Shown: positions 28,594 to 38,610, counted from the first letter of the stretch. The stretch is DNA of 64,000 nucleotides from Pontibacter chinhatensis (GCF_900113285.1 NZ_FOOT01000002.1:372001-436000), one strand, 5' to 3'. The notes: generated by a model from the sequence alone, not told the origin. A program made the numbers and translations.

Positions 28594-31500
28594 TTAAAAG
28601 TCGATGTTAACGCCGAACATAAGTTTCTTGCTGCCCGGGTAGCGGGTGGTGGAGTAACCGGAAGTCAGATCCACCTCCGGGTCCATACCAGAGAAGTCGG
28701 TCAGCGTCCACAGGTTGTCGCCGCTCACAAACAGGCGGATGTTCTCTGCTTTAATTCGGTTGGTAACAGCCTCCGGCAGGTTATAAGACAGCGTGACGTT
28801 GCGCAGGCGCAGGTAGCTGCCATCCTCCAGGTAACGGGACGAAACTTTGTTAGAGGCTTTGTTGCCGTTCAGCACTGCCTTCGGATGCGTGGCTACGTCG
28901 CCTTCTTTCTCCCAGCGGCTCCATCCATCCTGCAGCACCATGCTGTTGTAAGTAGGATAAGCCCCATCAGCATCGAAAAGCTCGCGGTTGTAGTTGTACA
29001 CTTTGTTGCCATACACAAAATTCACAAAGGCAGATAAGGTGAAGTTCTTGTAAGCAAAGGTATTACGCATACCGCCCGCAAACTTAGGCGTGGTAGTGCC
29101 GGTGTATAATCTGGTTGCGCTGTTGTAGGAGTTGGTAACCGTGTCCTCCACAAAGTTGCCGTCGGCATCATACTTCTTCAGGAGCCAAAGCGGATCGCCA
29201 GTGGCCGGATCCACGCCCTTCCACTCCCGCATAAACCAGGAGCCAATCGGTCTGCCTTCCTCAATGCGCTGGCTGCCCTGGTCAATCGGCTGCCCGTCAT
29301 ACAGCTCCAGTACCTCGTTGCGGTTAAAAGAGATGTTGAAGTCTGTTTCCCAGGCCAAAGCTCCCTGCAGGTTCTTGGTGCTCAGCTCGATGTCCAGACC
29401 GTGGTTTCTAACGGAGCCGATGTTCTGTGTTTGCCAGTAAAAACCCGTGGCCGAGGAAAGGGGCACCTGCTGCAGAATGCCTTTGTTCGTTCTGTTGTAG
29501 AAGTCCAGCGCCAGGTCGACTCTGTTGAACAAGCCGATTTCCAGTCCCACATCAAAGGTATGGGCTTTCTCCCAGGTCAGGTTCGGGTTCACGAGGCGGC
29601 GCGGGAAGCCACCTGGCAGGTCAGCATATTGCACGTTAAACTGATACAGATCCACTGCCTCGAAATCCCCGATGTTAGCGTTACCGGTGGTACCGTAGCT
29701 GCTTCTAAGCTTGAGCAGGTTAACAGTAGAAGTCAGCCCTTGGAAGAAGTCCTCGCTGGAAATTGCCCAGGCAGCACCAACTGAGTAGAAATCGCCGAAG
29801 CGCTTGTCGCGGCCGAAGCGGGAGGAACCGTCGCGCCGGTAGGAAACGGTGGCAAAGTAGCGGCTGTCGAAGTCGTAGTCCACGTTCAGGAAGCCGGACA
29901 TAAACTTGCTCTCTGTTTTATACCCGCCAATATTCACCGGCGTAGCCACGGCATCGAGCACCTCCAAGCCCGGGAAAATGCCCTGTCCCGACGCATTCAT
30001 ACCATCGGTATAGTTCTTTTGGTATTCAGCACCCAAAATGCTACGCACACTATGGGAACCGAACTGCTGATTCGCCGTCAGCAGGTTCGAAGTCAGGAAG
30101 CTGTTGCTGTAGCCGTAGGAGTTGCTCAGCGAGCCATTGTTTGCCTTGCCGCCGGGCGTGCGCGAGTCGTTGTTGGACTCAGCCCGCGAGTTTCCTGTGG
30201 AGTAGCGGTTGGTGGTGGAGAAAGCCAGCCAATCAGTGATTCTATACTCCAGTTTCAGGTCTCCGTCCAGCGCCTGGCCCCGGTTGCGGTTGTAATTATA
30301 CTGGCTCGTGTACAGGAAATTGCTCTTGTCGCGGCCATACCATCCTACCGTGTTGGCGTCCACATAGCGAACTGTGCCATCCTCGTTGTAAGGGTTATCC
30401 CACGGCATGTTGATAAAGGACTGGTAAATGGCGCCCGAAGGGTCGTTATTGCGGTTAGAGAACAGCGTGTTTACCCGCGCCGTAAGCGTGAGCTTGTCGT
30501 TGATGTCATGGTCGATGTTGGCCCGGAAGTTGGTCTGCTCATACTTGGTGTTGACCACCGTACCCTCTTCCTGAAAGTAGTTTCCGCTGATGTAGAACCT
30601 CGTCTTCTCCGATCCGCCGGACACGGAAAGCTGGTGGTTATTCGTGATGCCGGTGCGGAAAGCCTCGTCCAGCCAGTTGGTGTTACCCGGCTGTGTGGGC
30701 AGCACGCCGGTCACAAAATCTGCATACGTCAGCGGGAAGTTCTTCGACGCCAGATAGGCGTTGATGTCGGCCTCTGACGGGTTAGGCGTCGTTTTATTTA
30801 AAGCGGCGATGTGGTTGTTGCGCTTGCCGGTGTAGTCGTTCTGGTACATGCGGTTGGTGTAGTCAAACAGCTGCTGGCCGTCCATCACCTCAAAGTTGCC
30901 AGTGGTGCGCTGGCTCACGCCGGTGGTACCGTTATAAGAAACTCTCGTTTTGCCAGCCTTGCCCCTTTTAGTGGTAATCACGATTACCCCGTTGGCCGCC
31001 CGTGAGCCATACAGGCCTGTAGCGGCAGCGTCTTTCAGCACCGTTATACTTTCAATGTCTGTTGGGTTGGCCGTGCCGCCAATCACCCCATCCACCACAT
31101 ACAGTGGGTCGGCGCTGGCCGAGATAGAGCCCGTTCCCCGGATACGCACCTTGGGTGCCTCGCCGGGCTGGCCGCTGGCACTTGATACGGTAACACCGGA
31201 GGCCTTACCCTGCAGCATGGCCGCTGTGTTATTGGTAGTCACATCGCGCAGTTCGTTGCCACTCACCACCGAAACCGAGCTCACTAGCTCCGACTGTGAT
31301 TTACTGGAGTAGCCCACCACCACTACTTCTTCCAAACTCTTGGCGTCGGTTTTCATAGTGATGTTGAGGGTGCTTTGGTTGCCCACACTCACTTCCTGCG
31401 TCTGGTAGCCGATGTAGGACAATACCAGTACATCGGATGGAGTGGCGGCTATAGCAAAGCTACCATCTGCTCCGGTGGCCGTACCTGAGGTGCTGTTCTT

Positions 31501-31728
31501 CACCACCACCGTTACCCCCACCAGGGGCTGGCTCTTGTCATCCACCACGCGGCCACTTACCTGCCGCCGTTCCTGCCCATAAGCCAAATCGGGTACACTT
31601 ATAAGACACACGATGCCTAACAGCACCGGTAACACGGGGATGGCCCGTAGGTCTTCCTTCTTGAGCAGGAAGAGTATCCGCATAAGGATAGCTCTGCCTT
31701 CCTGATAAATCTTAATCATACTTTTCAT
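28594..31728 (-). CDS. SusC/RagA family TonB-dependent outer-membrane transporter (pair B)
   Basis: About 1044 residues from the ATG at 31728; an in-frame codon 13 residues upstream (31767) gives a less signal-like start. A long basic N-terminus precedes the signal helix ending in LAYGQ. Next come a carboxypeptidase-regulatory-like domain (RQVSGRVVDDKSQPLVGVTV), the TonB-box-like LEEVVVVGY, the plug with the SusC signature GSRAANGVIVITTKRGK, and a 22-strand barrel ending in MFGVNIDF. It should import oligosaccharide with the SusD encoded next. A 16-mer GTGTGCTCGTAAACAC lies 40 bp upstream and a perfect AACAAACGTTTGTT about 110 bp upstream. Its N-terminal 130 residues closely resemble those of pair A. 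Confidence 0.94.
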   Translation of the reverse strand: MKSMIKIYQEGRAILMRILFLLKKEDLRAIPVLPVLLGIVCLISVPDLAYGQERRQVSGRVVDDKSQPLVGVTVVVKNSTSGTATGADGSFAIAATPSDVLVLSYIGYQTQEVSVGNQSTLNITMKTDAKSLEEVVVVGYSSKSQSELVSSVSVVSGNELRDVTTNNTAAMLQGKASGVTVSSASGQPGEAPKVRIRGTGSISASADPLYVVDGVIGGTANPTDIESITVLKDAAATGLYGSRAANGVIVITTKRGKAGKTRVSYNGTTGVSQRTTGNFEVMDGQQLFDYTNRMYQNDYTGKRNNHIAALNKTTPNPSEADINAYLASKNFPLTYADFVTGVLPTQPGNTNWLDEAFRTGITNNHQLSVSGGSEKTRFYISGNYFQEEGTVVNTKYEQTNFRANIDHDINDKLTLTARVNTLFSNRNNDPSGAIYQSFINMPWDNPYNEDGTVRYVDANTVGWYGRDKSNFLYTSQYNYNRNRGQALDGDLKLEYRITDWLAFSTTNRYSTGNSRAESNNDSRTPGGKANNGSLSNSYGYSNSFLTSNLLTANQQFGSHSVRSILGAEYQKNYTDGMNASGQGIFPGLEVLDAVATPVNIGGYKTESKFMSGFLNVDYDFDSRYFATVSYRRDGSSRFGRDKRFGDFYSVGAAWAISSEDFFQGLTSTVNLLKLRSSYGTTGNANIGDFEAVDLYQFNVQYADLPGGFPRRLVNPNLTWEKAHTFDVGLEIGLFNRVDLALDFYNRTNKGILQQVPLSSATGFYWQTQNIGSVRNHGLDIELSTKNLQGALAWETDFNISFNRNEVLELYDGQPIDQGSQRIEEGRPIGSWFMREWKGVDPATGDPLWLLKKYDADGNFVEDTVTNSYNSATRLYTGTTTPKFAGGMRNTFAYKNFTLSAFVNFVYGNKVYNYNRELFDADGAYPTYNSMVLQDGWSRWEKEGDVATHPKAVLNGNKASNKVSSRYLEDGSYLRLRNVTLSYNLPEAVTNRIKAENIRLFVSGDNLWTLTDFSGMDPEVDLTSGYSTTRYPGSKKLMFGVNIDF

Positions 31729-31768
31729 TAAGGTTAGAGATTTAGGATTTGACTTAGGTAAGAGCAAA

Positions 31769-31784
31769 GTGTGCTCGTAAACAC
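31769..31784. promoter_or_regulatory. Candidate operator GTGTGCTCGTAAACAC (pair B)
   Basis: This 16-mer is identical to the one at 36928-36943 before the other susC gene. It is partly palindromic around CG. Related sites are at 38597, 39904 and 58034. Confidence 0.6.
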
Positions 31785-31841
31785 GATGATTAACTTATTA
31801 AAATACCACTACAACCCCAAATTTTTTATAGATAAATTCAG

Positions 31842-31855
31842 AACAAACGTTTGTT
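31842..31855. promoter_or_regulatory. Candidate LacI-type operator AACAAACGTTTGTT (pair B)
   Basis: A perfect 14-bp palindrome with central CG, upstream of the susC gene of pair B. Confidence 0.65.
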
Positions 31856-31952
31856 TAAGTGCAATTTCCCATACTTTATGTAGCGCCTCACGCCCCGGGT
31901 GGAGCGCCTGCGTTCAAAAAGCATTGCCAGTCTTCTAGCTCCTTCTCATTAT

Positions 31953-31997
31953 CCCAAAAAAAAGCGGGTGGAACCCCTTCCGGAGCCCCACCCGCTT
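31953..31997 (-). terminator. Terminator between the two SusC/D pairs
   Basis: A stem AAGCGGGTGG/CCACCCGCTT (31962-31971 with 31988-31997); leftward RNA then reads TTTTTTTGGG. It ends the pair A transcript, so pair B has its own promoter. Confidence 0.88.
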
Positions 31998-32031
31998 AAA
32001 CTACTACTACAACTAAAACTATCTCTAAGGA

Positions 32032-33720
32032 CTAGTAGCCCGTATTCTGCGTCAGAACGTTATCGCTCAGGTCTATCTGCGCCTGCGGCACCGGCATCAG
32101 GTACAGCCTGTCGTCCCATACCCTGGCCTGCACCAGCCTGTTGCGGATATCGTAGATGGTTTGCATCACCTGCGGGGCTATTTCCCAGCGGCGGATATCC
32201 ATATAGCGCTGCCCCTCCAGGGCCAGTTCCACGCGGCGCTCGTTCCGGATCAGCTCACGCAGGCTTTCCTTAGTGTTGTACACAGATTCGTCCACAGCAG
32301 GCATGCCGGCTCTTTCCCGTATCTGGTTAAGGGCTGCATATACGGTGGCATCCGGACCGCCAAACTCGTTCATGGCCTCGGCGTAGGTCAGCAGAATCTC
32401 CGCATAGCGCAGCAGGATAATGTTGGCGTGGCTCTCGATGTTCTCGCGGCGTGACTGCGGGTCTACCAACTTGCGGAAGTTATACCCTGTTTGAGAGTTG
32501 TTGCTGCCGCCTATCTGCCAGGTAAAAGCATAGCCGTCTTCCAGCGCGTTCCAAGGGTTGCCATTAAACAGAATAGAGGCGTAGAAGCGTGGATCACGGT
32601 TCTTATACTCGTTAGCAAAGGCCGGGTCATCGTTTAAGTATAGCTCCGCTCTCTTTTCAGGAGTGAGTATATTAGCAGGACCACCGGTCTTGTAGTTGCC
32701 ATAGGCGTTCACTAGATCCTGGGTAGGCGTTACGGAGCTCCAGCCGTTCAACACGCTTGGCAGCAGGTAGGTGTTGTGCCACTGCGGATCCACCTGCATG
32801 ATAAACTGGCGGTCCAGGATCACTTCGCTGTTGCCCTCATACTGCTGCTGGAAAAGTTTCTCGTAGCTGCGCAGGCCCAGGCGGAAGTTGCGCTCATCTT
32901 CTGCGTCGGCAAAGTCCACCCACTTGGCGTAGTCGTCCTCCAGGTCCTTGCCGGATTCTTCGTTCACTTTAAATAACGAATATCCCAGGCTCATTACCTC
33001 CTGGGCAGCATCAGCGGCGGCTTTCCATTTGGTGGCATCGCCTCCCGTGTTAAAGCGCGGGCTGGCCTCGTTGAGCAGAATGCGGGCTTTCAGGGCAAGA
33101 GCAGCCCCTTTGGTTACCCTGCCTTTCTCGTTTGAGTCCCCGCCTCCGTACATAACAGGAAGCACCTCGGCTACCGCTGTCAGCTCGCTAAGCAGGAAAT
33201 CAACCACATCCTTACGCGGAGTGCGCGCCACGTCTTCCTCGCCAGCAGCCAAAGTACTGGTTACCAGTGGAACATCGCCAAACTTGAGCACCATGTTCCA
33301 GTAGAACCAGGTGCGCAGAAACCTTGCCTCGGCCTTGAACCGCTCGCGCAGTTCAGCATCCATCTCTATATTATCAGCATTCTCAATCAACTGGTTAGCG
33401 CGGCGTATGCCCGTGTAGCCCCAGCCGGCATTAGAGTTGGTGTTAATCGTACCCGCCGAAACGATGGTGGCCGTACTCTCCCAGGGATACTGCGCGTAAG
33501 CGTTGTCGCTGCTGCCATCGTCGTAAATGATGCCCTCACGGGTAAGCTGGCTATACACCGCATTCAGCGCCTTGGACAAATCGTCCTTTGATTTCCAGAA
33601 AGTCGCATCTGAGATCTGGTCCTGCGGCGGCCTCTCCAAAAAGTCGTCGTTGCAGGAAGTGGTAAGCAGGAGCCCGGCGAGCGCTCCGGCATAGGTAATA
33701 TATTTTATACTTCTTTTCAT
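32032..33720 (-). CDS. SusD/RagB family glycan-binding lipoprotein (pair A)
   Basis: A 562-residue lipoprotein from the ATG at 33720 (an in-frame start 10 codons upstream lacks a signal-like sequence). Lipobox is LTTSC. Family motifs include DATFWKSKDDLSKALNAVYSQL near the N-terminus, RFKAEARFLRTWFYWNMVLKFGDVPLV in the first helical region (about 115-140), and ILLRYAEILLTYAEAMNE and ERRVELALEGQRYMDIRRWE near the end. It pairs with the SusC gene 43 bp upstream. Ligand is unknown. Confidence 0.94.
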   Translation of the reverse strand: MKRSIKYITYAGALAGLLLTTSCNDDFLERPPQDQISDATFWKSKDDLSKALNAVYSQLTREGIIYDDGSSDNAYAQYPWESTATIVSAGTINTNSNAGWGYTGIRRANQLIENADNIEMDAELRERFKAEARFLRTWFYWNMVLKFGDVPLVTSTLAAGEEDVARTPRKDVVDFLLSELTAVAEVLPVMYGGGDSNEKGRVTKGAALALKARILLNEASPRFNTGGDATKWKAAADAAQEVMSLGYSLFKVNEESGKDLEDDYAKWVDFADAEDERNFRLGLRSYEKLFQQQYEGNSEVILDRQFIMQVDPQWHNTYLLPSVLNGWSSVTPTQDLVNAYGNYKTGGPANILTPEKRAELYLNDDPAFANEYKNRDPRFYASILFNGNPWNALEDGYAFTWQIGGSNNSQTGYNFRKLVDPQSRRENIESHANIILLRYAEILLTYAEAMNEFGGPDATVYAALNQIRERAGMPAVDESVYNTKESLRELIRNERRVELALEGQRYMDIRRWEIAPQVMQTIYDIRNRLVQARVWDDRLYLMPVPQAQIDLSDNVLTQNTGY

Positions 33721-33763
33721 GATATCTTGTGTTGATGATTGTAAAGCCATACAGCCAACAATT

Positions 33764-36700
33764 TTAGAACCTGGCGTTTACACCGAACGAGATGGTCTTA
33801 GTGCCCGGGTATCCCCCACGGCCAGAACCGAACTCCGGATCGTAGTCTGTCAGGCGGTCATCCCCCATAATGGTGAAAGGGTTGTTCGAGGTAGCGTACA
33901 CGCGCAGCGACTGCATTCCCAGCTTGCTGCTCACGGATTCAGGCACGTTGTAGCCCAGCGTGATAGCCCTCACGCGGAAATATGAGCCGCTGAAGAGCCA
34001 GAAGGAAGAAGTGTTGTAGTTGTGCGAGGCATCGGCGCTGATCAGCGTGCGCGGGAAATGAGCATTCGGGTCAGGGTTCTCCTTTGTCCAGCGGTTCTCA
34101 TAGGCTGTCTTGATGTTGGCCCCGTTGAAGAACGGATAAGCAGCCTCTGACTCCAGGTAGGTATCCACATCAGCCACACCGTACGTAATCACGTTCAGGT
34201 CAAAGCCTTTGTAGGAAGCACCCAGGTTCAGGCCATAAGTCATCCACGGCACGTCGTTGCCCAAAATCACACGGTCAGCTGCGTCAATCACACCATCTTT
34301 GTTGATGTCGGCATACTTAATGTCGCCGGGCTTGGTGGCAGCGCTCTGGAAAGCGTGGCTCTGCACGTCCTCCTCATTCACAAAAAGCCCTTCGGAACGG
34401 TATCCGTAGAAAGCACCTACCGACTCGCCTACGCGCTCTATCCAGTAGCCGTTGATGCGCTCCTCTACGCCACCCAGGCTTATAATCTCGTTATTGATTT
34501 TAGAGAAGTTAGCCCCGATAGTATAGGTAAAGTCTGATCCAATGGCTCCGTTGTGCACCAGGTTCAGCTCTATACCTTTGTTGCGTGTCTCGGCCGCATT
34601 TCTGAAAGGCGCAGCCAGTCCGTAGGTAGACAGCACCGGCAGCTGCATCAGGATACCCTCGGTGTTCTTAATGTAGTAGTCAGCCACCACATCCAGCTTA
34701 CCCCTGAAAATGGAGAAGTCAATACCAAAGTCGGTCATGTATACTTTCTCCCAGGTGGCCAATGCGTTAGCACCCGTTTCTTGCCAGGCACCATCCACGG
34801 CATTGCCGTCAAAGTTGTAGGCATAGCCTGTTTTCAGCAGGGAATAGTAGTTCCCTGGTGGCACCACGTCCTGGTTGCCCAGGGCACCCCAGGAGCCGCG
34901 CAGTTTCAGGTTGTCAATCCAGGAGATGTTCTTGATAAACGGCTCTTCGGAAAGTCTCCAGCCAGCCGAGAAGGAAGGAAACACTGCCTCACGCTGATCC
35001 GGGTGGAAGCGAGAAGAATAGTCTGCGCGCAAGCTACCTTCAAACAGGTACTTGTTCTTGAAATCATAGTTCACGCGGCCGAAGAAAGAGCGGATGGCCC
35101 ACTGCGTCTCGGCGGTACTGTTGGCGCCAGAAACAATATTCTCCGGGCTTGCCGAACCTGTGCCAATGGTAGTCATTTCATCGTTCGGGAAGTTCTTGCG
35201 GCCCAGGAATGCTGTGCGGTACACGTTGCTCTCCTGTGAGGCACCCACCATGATTTTACCGGTATGGTCGCCAAAAGTACGCTCGTAGCTCGCTGTTCCC
35301 TGGGTCAGGATCTCCTGACGACGCCCCCAGTTCTCCTGCATCTGGTTAACTGCCACTGCCGAGGCATTCATAGGTTGTTTCGTGATAAAGTTCACGATAG
35401 GATCCATCCTGCTGTTAAAGGACCAGTTCATTAGGTTGGAATACTTCAAGGAAGCAAGGCCGTTTATGGTCAAACCTTCCAGAGGAGTCAGGCTAGCGTT
35501 GGCTGCCGTTTGCAGGTAATTGTTGCGTGACCAGCTGCTACCGCCCTCTTCCATCAGGCGCAACTGGTTTCGGGCAGCGGTATTCGCGTTGGCTGATCCA
35601 CCGCTCACAGAGCCCCAGGAGCTGTCGGAGTGGCGGGCCACTGTTACCGGAAGCGAACGGTTCAGTTCTGTCCAGCTGAAGCCCGCACCCTCGGTGTCGT
35701 AATCCTGGCGGATGAAGGAAATGTTGGTTCCTACTTTCAGGATCTCAGGGAATACATCCGTATTGGTATTGAGCTTTACCGTGTAGCGGTCCATATCCTT
35801 GCCCGGCAGCAGCGACTGCTGGTTAAAGTAGGAAGCGCCCAGGTAATAGCTGGTAGATTTGCCGCTGGAGGAGATGTTAAGGTTAATGTCGCTCTGAGGC
35901 GCCGCATCGCGCAGCACCAGGTCGTACCAGTTGGTGTTCGGGTACATATCCGGCTCGCTTCCGTTGGCGAACTTCTGGATCTGCTCCTCTGTATAGGCAG
36001 GGGCCTTGCCAGCATTGCTCATCGCCTCGTTGTAGAAACGGGCATATCCCACAGCATCCATGTATTCAGGGAGGCGGGTAGGCGACTGGAAGCCGTAGTT
36101 GGCGTTAAAGCCAACGGTGGTTTTCTCAGTGTTCTTTCCAGTCCTGGTGGTTACCACAATCACCCCGTTAGCCGCCCTCGATCCGTAGATAGAGGCTGCG
36201 GAGGCGTCTTTGAGCACTGACATGTTCTCGATGTCGTTCGGGTTAAGCGCCGCCAGCTCTGTATCCGATGCCGGTATACCATCAATAATGATCATCGGGC
36301 CGGGAGAACCCAGGTTGGTGCGTCCGCGCACGGTAATCGTGCCTACGCTGCCCACATCCCCGGGGCGCTGTATTACAGTCAGGCCTGGCGAAACACCTTG
36401 CAGCGCATTCTGAATAGATGTTACCGGGCGCTCGGTCAGTTGCTTGGTATCTACTGTAGCCACCGAGCCGGTTACATCCGCCCGCTTCTGGGTGCCGTAG
36501 CCCACTACCACTACTTCTTCCAGGCTCTTGGCATCCGGTTTCATCGTAACGCTGATGTTGGCCTGGTTGCCCACGGTTACCTCTCTGGTTTCATACCCGA
36601 TGTAGGAGAATACCAGCACATCGGTTGGGGCCGCGGCAATTGTAAAGGTACCATCCGGCCTGGTGGTGGTGCCCGTGGTGGTGTTCTTTACCACAACGGT

Positions 36701-36898
36701 AAGGCCTATGAGCGGTTCATTCTGCTCATCAACTACTTTACCCTCTACCTGCCGCCGCTCCTGGGCGTAACCGGTAGTAATGCTGAGAAGGAAAAACAAG
36801 GCACTTACCAGCAAGCTTATTCCGCCCATGTGGTGCCTTTGCTTCTGGAAGTGGTTTCCACCAAGGGTGGATCCATCCCGACCATAACACTGCTTCAT
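33764..36898 (-). CDS. SusC/RagA family TonB-dependent outer-membrane transporter (pair A)
   Basis: About 1044 residues from the ATG at 36898; the in-frame start at 36943 overlaps the conserved 16-mer operator candidate and is less likely. A basic, His-rich N-terminus precedes the signal helix ending in TGYAQ. The regulatory-like domain RQVEGKVVDEQNEPLIGLTV, LEEVVVVGYG, the plug motif GSRAANGVIVVTTRTGK and the barrel ending in ISFGVNARF follow in order. The 16-mer GTGTGCTCGTAAACAC lies 29 bp upstream. The N-terminal region is highly similar to pair B while the barrels differ, which suggests duplication followed by divergence, or domain exchange. Confidence 0.94.
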   Translation of the reverse strand: MKQCYGRDGSTLGGNHFQKQRHHMGGISLLVSALFFLLSITTGYAQERRQVEGKVVDEQNEPLIGLTVVVKNTTTGTTTRPDGTFTIAAAPTDVLVFSYIGYETREVTVGNQANISVTMKPDAKSLEEVVVVGYGTQKRADVTGSVATVDTKQLTERPVTSIQNALQGVSPGLTVIQRPGDVGSVGTITVRGRTNLGSPGPMIIIDGIPASDTELAALNPNDIENMSVLKDASAASIYGSRAANGVIVVTTRTGKNTEKTTVGFNANYGFQSPTRLPEYMDAVGYARFYNEAMSNAGKAPAYTEEQIQKFANGSEPDMYPNTNWYDLVLRDAAPQSDINLNISSSGKSTSYYLGASYFNQQSLLPGKDMDRYTVKLNTNTDVFPEILKVGTNISFIRQDYDTEGAGFSWTELNRSLPVTVARHSDSSWGSVSGGSANANTAARNQLRLMEEGGSSWSRNNYLQTAANASLTPLEGLTINGLASLKYSNLMNWSFNSRMDPIVNFITKQPMNASAVAVNQMQENWGRRQEILTQGTASYERTFGDHTGKIMVGASQESNVYRTAFLGRKNFPNDEMTTIGTGSASPENIVSGANSTAETQWAIRSFFGRVNYDFKNKYLFEGSLRADYSSRFHPDQREAVFPSFSAGWRLSEEPFIKNISWIDNLKLRGSWGALGNQDVVPPGNYYSLLKTGYAYNFDGNAVDGAWQETGANALATWEKVYMTDFGIDFSIFRGKLDVVADYYIKNTEGILMQLPVLSTYGLAAPFRNAAETRNKGIELNLVHNGAIGSDFTYTIGANFSKINNEIISLGGVEERINGYWIERVGESVGAFYGYRSEGLFVNEEDVQSHAFQSAATKPGDIKYADINKDGVIDAADRVILGNDVPWMTYGLNLGASYKGFDLNVITYGVADVDTYLESEAAYPFFNGANIKTAYENRWTKENPDPNAHFPRTLISADASHNYNTSSFWLFSGSYFRVRAITLGYNVPESVSSKLGMQSLRVYATSNNPFTIMGDDRLTDYDPEFGSGRGGYPGTKTISFGVNARF

Positions 36899-36927
36899 AC
36901 TTTTTATAGGATTAGTGATTATTATGA

Positions 36928-36943
36928 GTGTGCTCGTAAACAC
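36928..36943. promoter_or_regulatory. Candidate operator GTGTGCTCGTAAACAC (pair A)
   Basis: Identical in all 16 positions to 31769-31784, at a similar distance from the susC start (29 versus 40 bp), whereas flanking DNA differs. Confidence 0.62.
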
Positions 36944-37003
36944 TTCTGTTAAACTAGGATTTTAAAAGCTGAATCCCCTAAAATTGGCCGAAGTTTCAGC
37001 ACA

Positions 37004-37013
37004 CAAACGTTTG
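37004..37013. promoter_or_regulatory. Candidate LacI-type operator CAAACGTTTG, proximal
   Basis: A perfect 10-bp palindrome in the intergenic region between divergent susC (pair A) and the formylglycine-generating enzyme gene. Confidence 0.6.
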
Positions 37014-37218
37014 CATACTGTTAGGTTTTGTGCCATACCATCAGTGTTTAAACATTACTTATTCTGTCTGTAGGACATCTTGCGTATAACAAGTAAGATA
37101 CTTAGGGCTTTTAAGGCCTGTTAGAAAGTATAGATGGTATGTTTTTCGGTGATGCCTATCACCTGAAGTTATTGTGAAGCCTGTGTTAAGGCTAGATTAA
37201 GTATATGAGAAGTATAAA

Positions 37219-37228
37219 CAAACGTTTG
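37219..37228. promoter_or_regulatory. Candidate LacI-type operator CAAACGTTTG, distal
   Basis: The second copy of the same palindrome, 215 bp from the first. Two sites in one divergent region would allow looping by a tetrameric regulator. It abuts an AAGTATA motif (37210-37216). Confidence 0.6.
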
Positions 37229-37354
37229 CGCCCAGTTACCGAAGTCGCCTCTGGCAGGGTGATAATCTATGCGTTAGGGCAAGGCAGTCAAACAGTTTGC
37301 GTGTACGATTACTTTATTCTTGCTTCGCCCAAAATGCTTTTGTAACTTACTTTC

Positions 37355-38500
37355 ATGAATTACCAGCGCTTGCTTCCTGCTCTTACCATTATAGCGTTGT
37401 TTTCCTGCGGCCAGCAACAGCCGGGAGAGCAGCAAAACACCATAACTACCGCCTCTCCCCCACGCGATTCTGTGGCCTCCTGCTGCATTTCCTCCGCTCC
37501 ACCGCGCTTTGCTGCTCCGAAAAGTATGGAACCATCTGCTACCGAAAACCCGGCAGAGGATGCGCAAAAGGCAATGGTATGGATTGAGGGGGGCACGTTT
37601 ATGATGGGGGCTGATAACGACCAGGCACGCCCGGATGAATACCCCAAGCATAAAGTAACAGTGGATGGCTTCTGGATGGATGCCACGGAGGTAACCAACG
37701 CCGAATTTGCCCGCTTTGTGGAGGCCACCGGCTACGTGACCACGGCCGAGCAGAAACCGGATTGGGAAGAACTGAAGAAACAGCTGCCACCCGGCACGCC
37801 TAAGCCGGACGAGAGCCTGCTGGTGGCTGCCTCGCTGGTATTCCAGTCGCCAAAGGGCCAGGTAGACCTGCGCGATTTCGCCAGCTGGTGGACCTGGCAG
37901 GAAGGCGCCAACTGGAGACAGCCTCATGGCCCCGGTAGTAGTATAAAGGGAAAAGAGAATCATCCGGTAGTCCACATCTCCTGGCACGACGCGCAGGCTT
38001 ATGCCAAGTGGGCCGGCAAAAGGCTTCCCACAGAGGCAGAATGGGAATGGGCCGCACGCGGAGGCACTCAAAACAACCTCTACCCCTGGGGCAACGAGCC
38101 CATTCACAAAGGCCAGCCTAAAGCGAACACCTGGAGCGGCACCTTCCCGACAAAAAACACGGAGCAGGACGGCTACTATCACACGGCACCTGTTAAATCC
38201 TATGCCCCCAACAATGCAGGCCTCTACGACATGGCCGGTAATGTATGGGAGTGGTGTGCCGACAATTACCACAGCAATTATTACAGCACAATCCATACTG
38301 CAGTGGGGGTAAAAAACCCTGCAGGGCCGGCCACCAGCTACGACCCGGATGAGCCGCATGCCCGGAAAAGAGTGATCAGGGGCGGGTCCTTCCTGTGCAA
38401 CGACAGCTACTGCTCCGGCTTCAGGGTAGCCGCCCGCATGAAAACCACGGAAGACAGCAGCATGGAGCACGTGGGTTTCCGATGCGTGAAGGATAAATAA
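37355..38500 (+). CDS. Formylglycine-generating enzyme (SUMF1 type), lipoprotein
   Basis: A 381-residue protein with a lipobox (ALFSC, Cys18), a Ser/Pro/Thr-rich linker and then the FGE-sulfatase domain (about 72-380). The start of the domain is MVWIEGGTFMMGAD; LPTEAEWEWAARGG and YDMAGNVWEWC are typical of the fold. The two copper-binding active-site cysteines are kept in GGSFLCNDSYC (Cys348 and Cys353), which separates true FGEs from C-lectin-like relatives. It would oxidise the sulfatase cysteine to formylglycine in an oxygen-dependent way, and its likely client is the sulfatase at 21659-23077. It diverges from susC pair A and shares the CAAACGTTTG region. Confidence 0.9.
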   Translation: MNYQRLLPALTIIALFSCGQQQPGEQQNTITTASPPRDSVASCCISSAPPRFAAPKSMEPSATENPAEDAQKAMVWIEGGTFMMGADNDQARPDEYPKHKVTVDGFWMDATEVTNAEFARFVEATGYVTTAEQKPDWEELKKQLPPGTPKPDESLLVAASLVFQSPKGQVDLRDFASWWTWQEGANWRQPHGPGSSIKGKENHPVVHISWHDAQAYAKWAGKRLPTEAEWEWAARGGTQNNLYPWGNEPIHKGQPKANTWSGTFPTKNTEQDGYYHTAPVKSYAPNNAGLYDMAGNVWEWCADNYHSNYYSTIHTAVGVKNPAGPATSYDPDEPHARKRVIRGGSFLCNDSYCSGFRVAARMKTTEDSSMEHVGFRCVKDK

Positions 38501-38596
38501 TGAAAATGCCCCCGCTTTCACGGAGGCATGCATTCACCTAATACTAACTAAAAACACTCAGCTTCCCTAAAGCTTGTTGATAACAAAGATATAATT

Positions 38597-38610
38597 TGTG
38601 AACGAACACA
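38597..38610. promoter_or_regulatory. Candidate operator TGTGAACGAACACA upstream of lacI-type gene
   Basis: Palindromic arms TGTG/CACA around a CG centre, 106 bp before the LacI-type start. It resembles the other TGTGYTCGTnnACA sites and could mediate autoregulation. Confidence 0.5.

Larger units (their letters stand above)
36944..37354. other. Divergent promoter region (susC pair A / FGE)
   Basis: A 410-base AT-rich region with two CAAACGTTTG palindromes and two AAGTATA motifs. No gene is visible. Confidence 0.65.

Noticed and set aside
37274..38533. A 419-codon frame opposite the FGE gene
   Set aside because: Antisense to a gene with clear FGE motifs and active-site cysteines.
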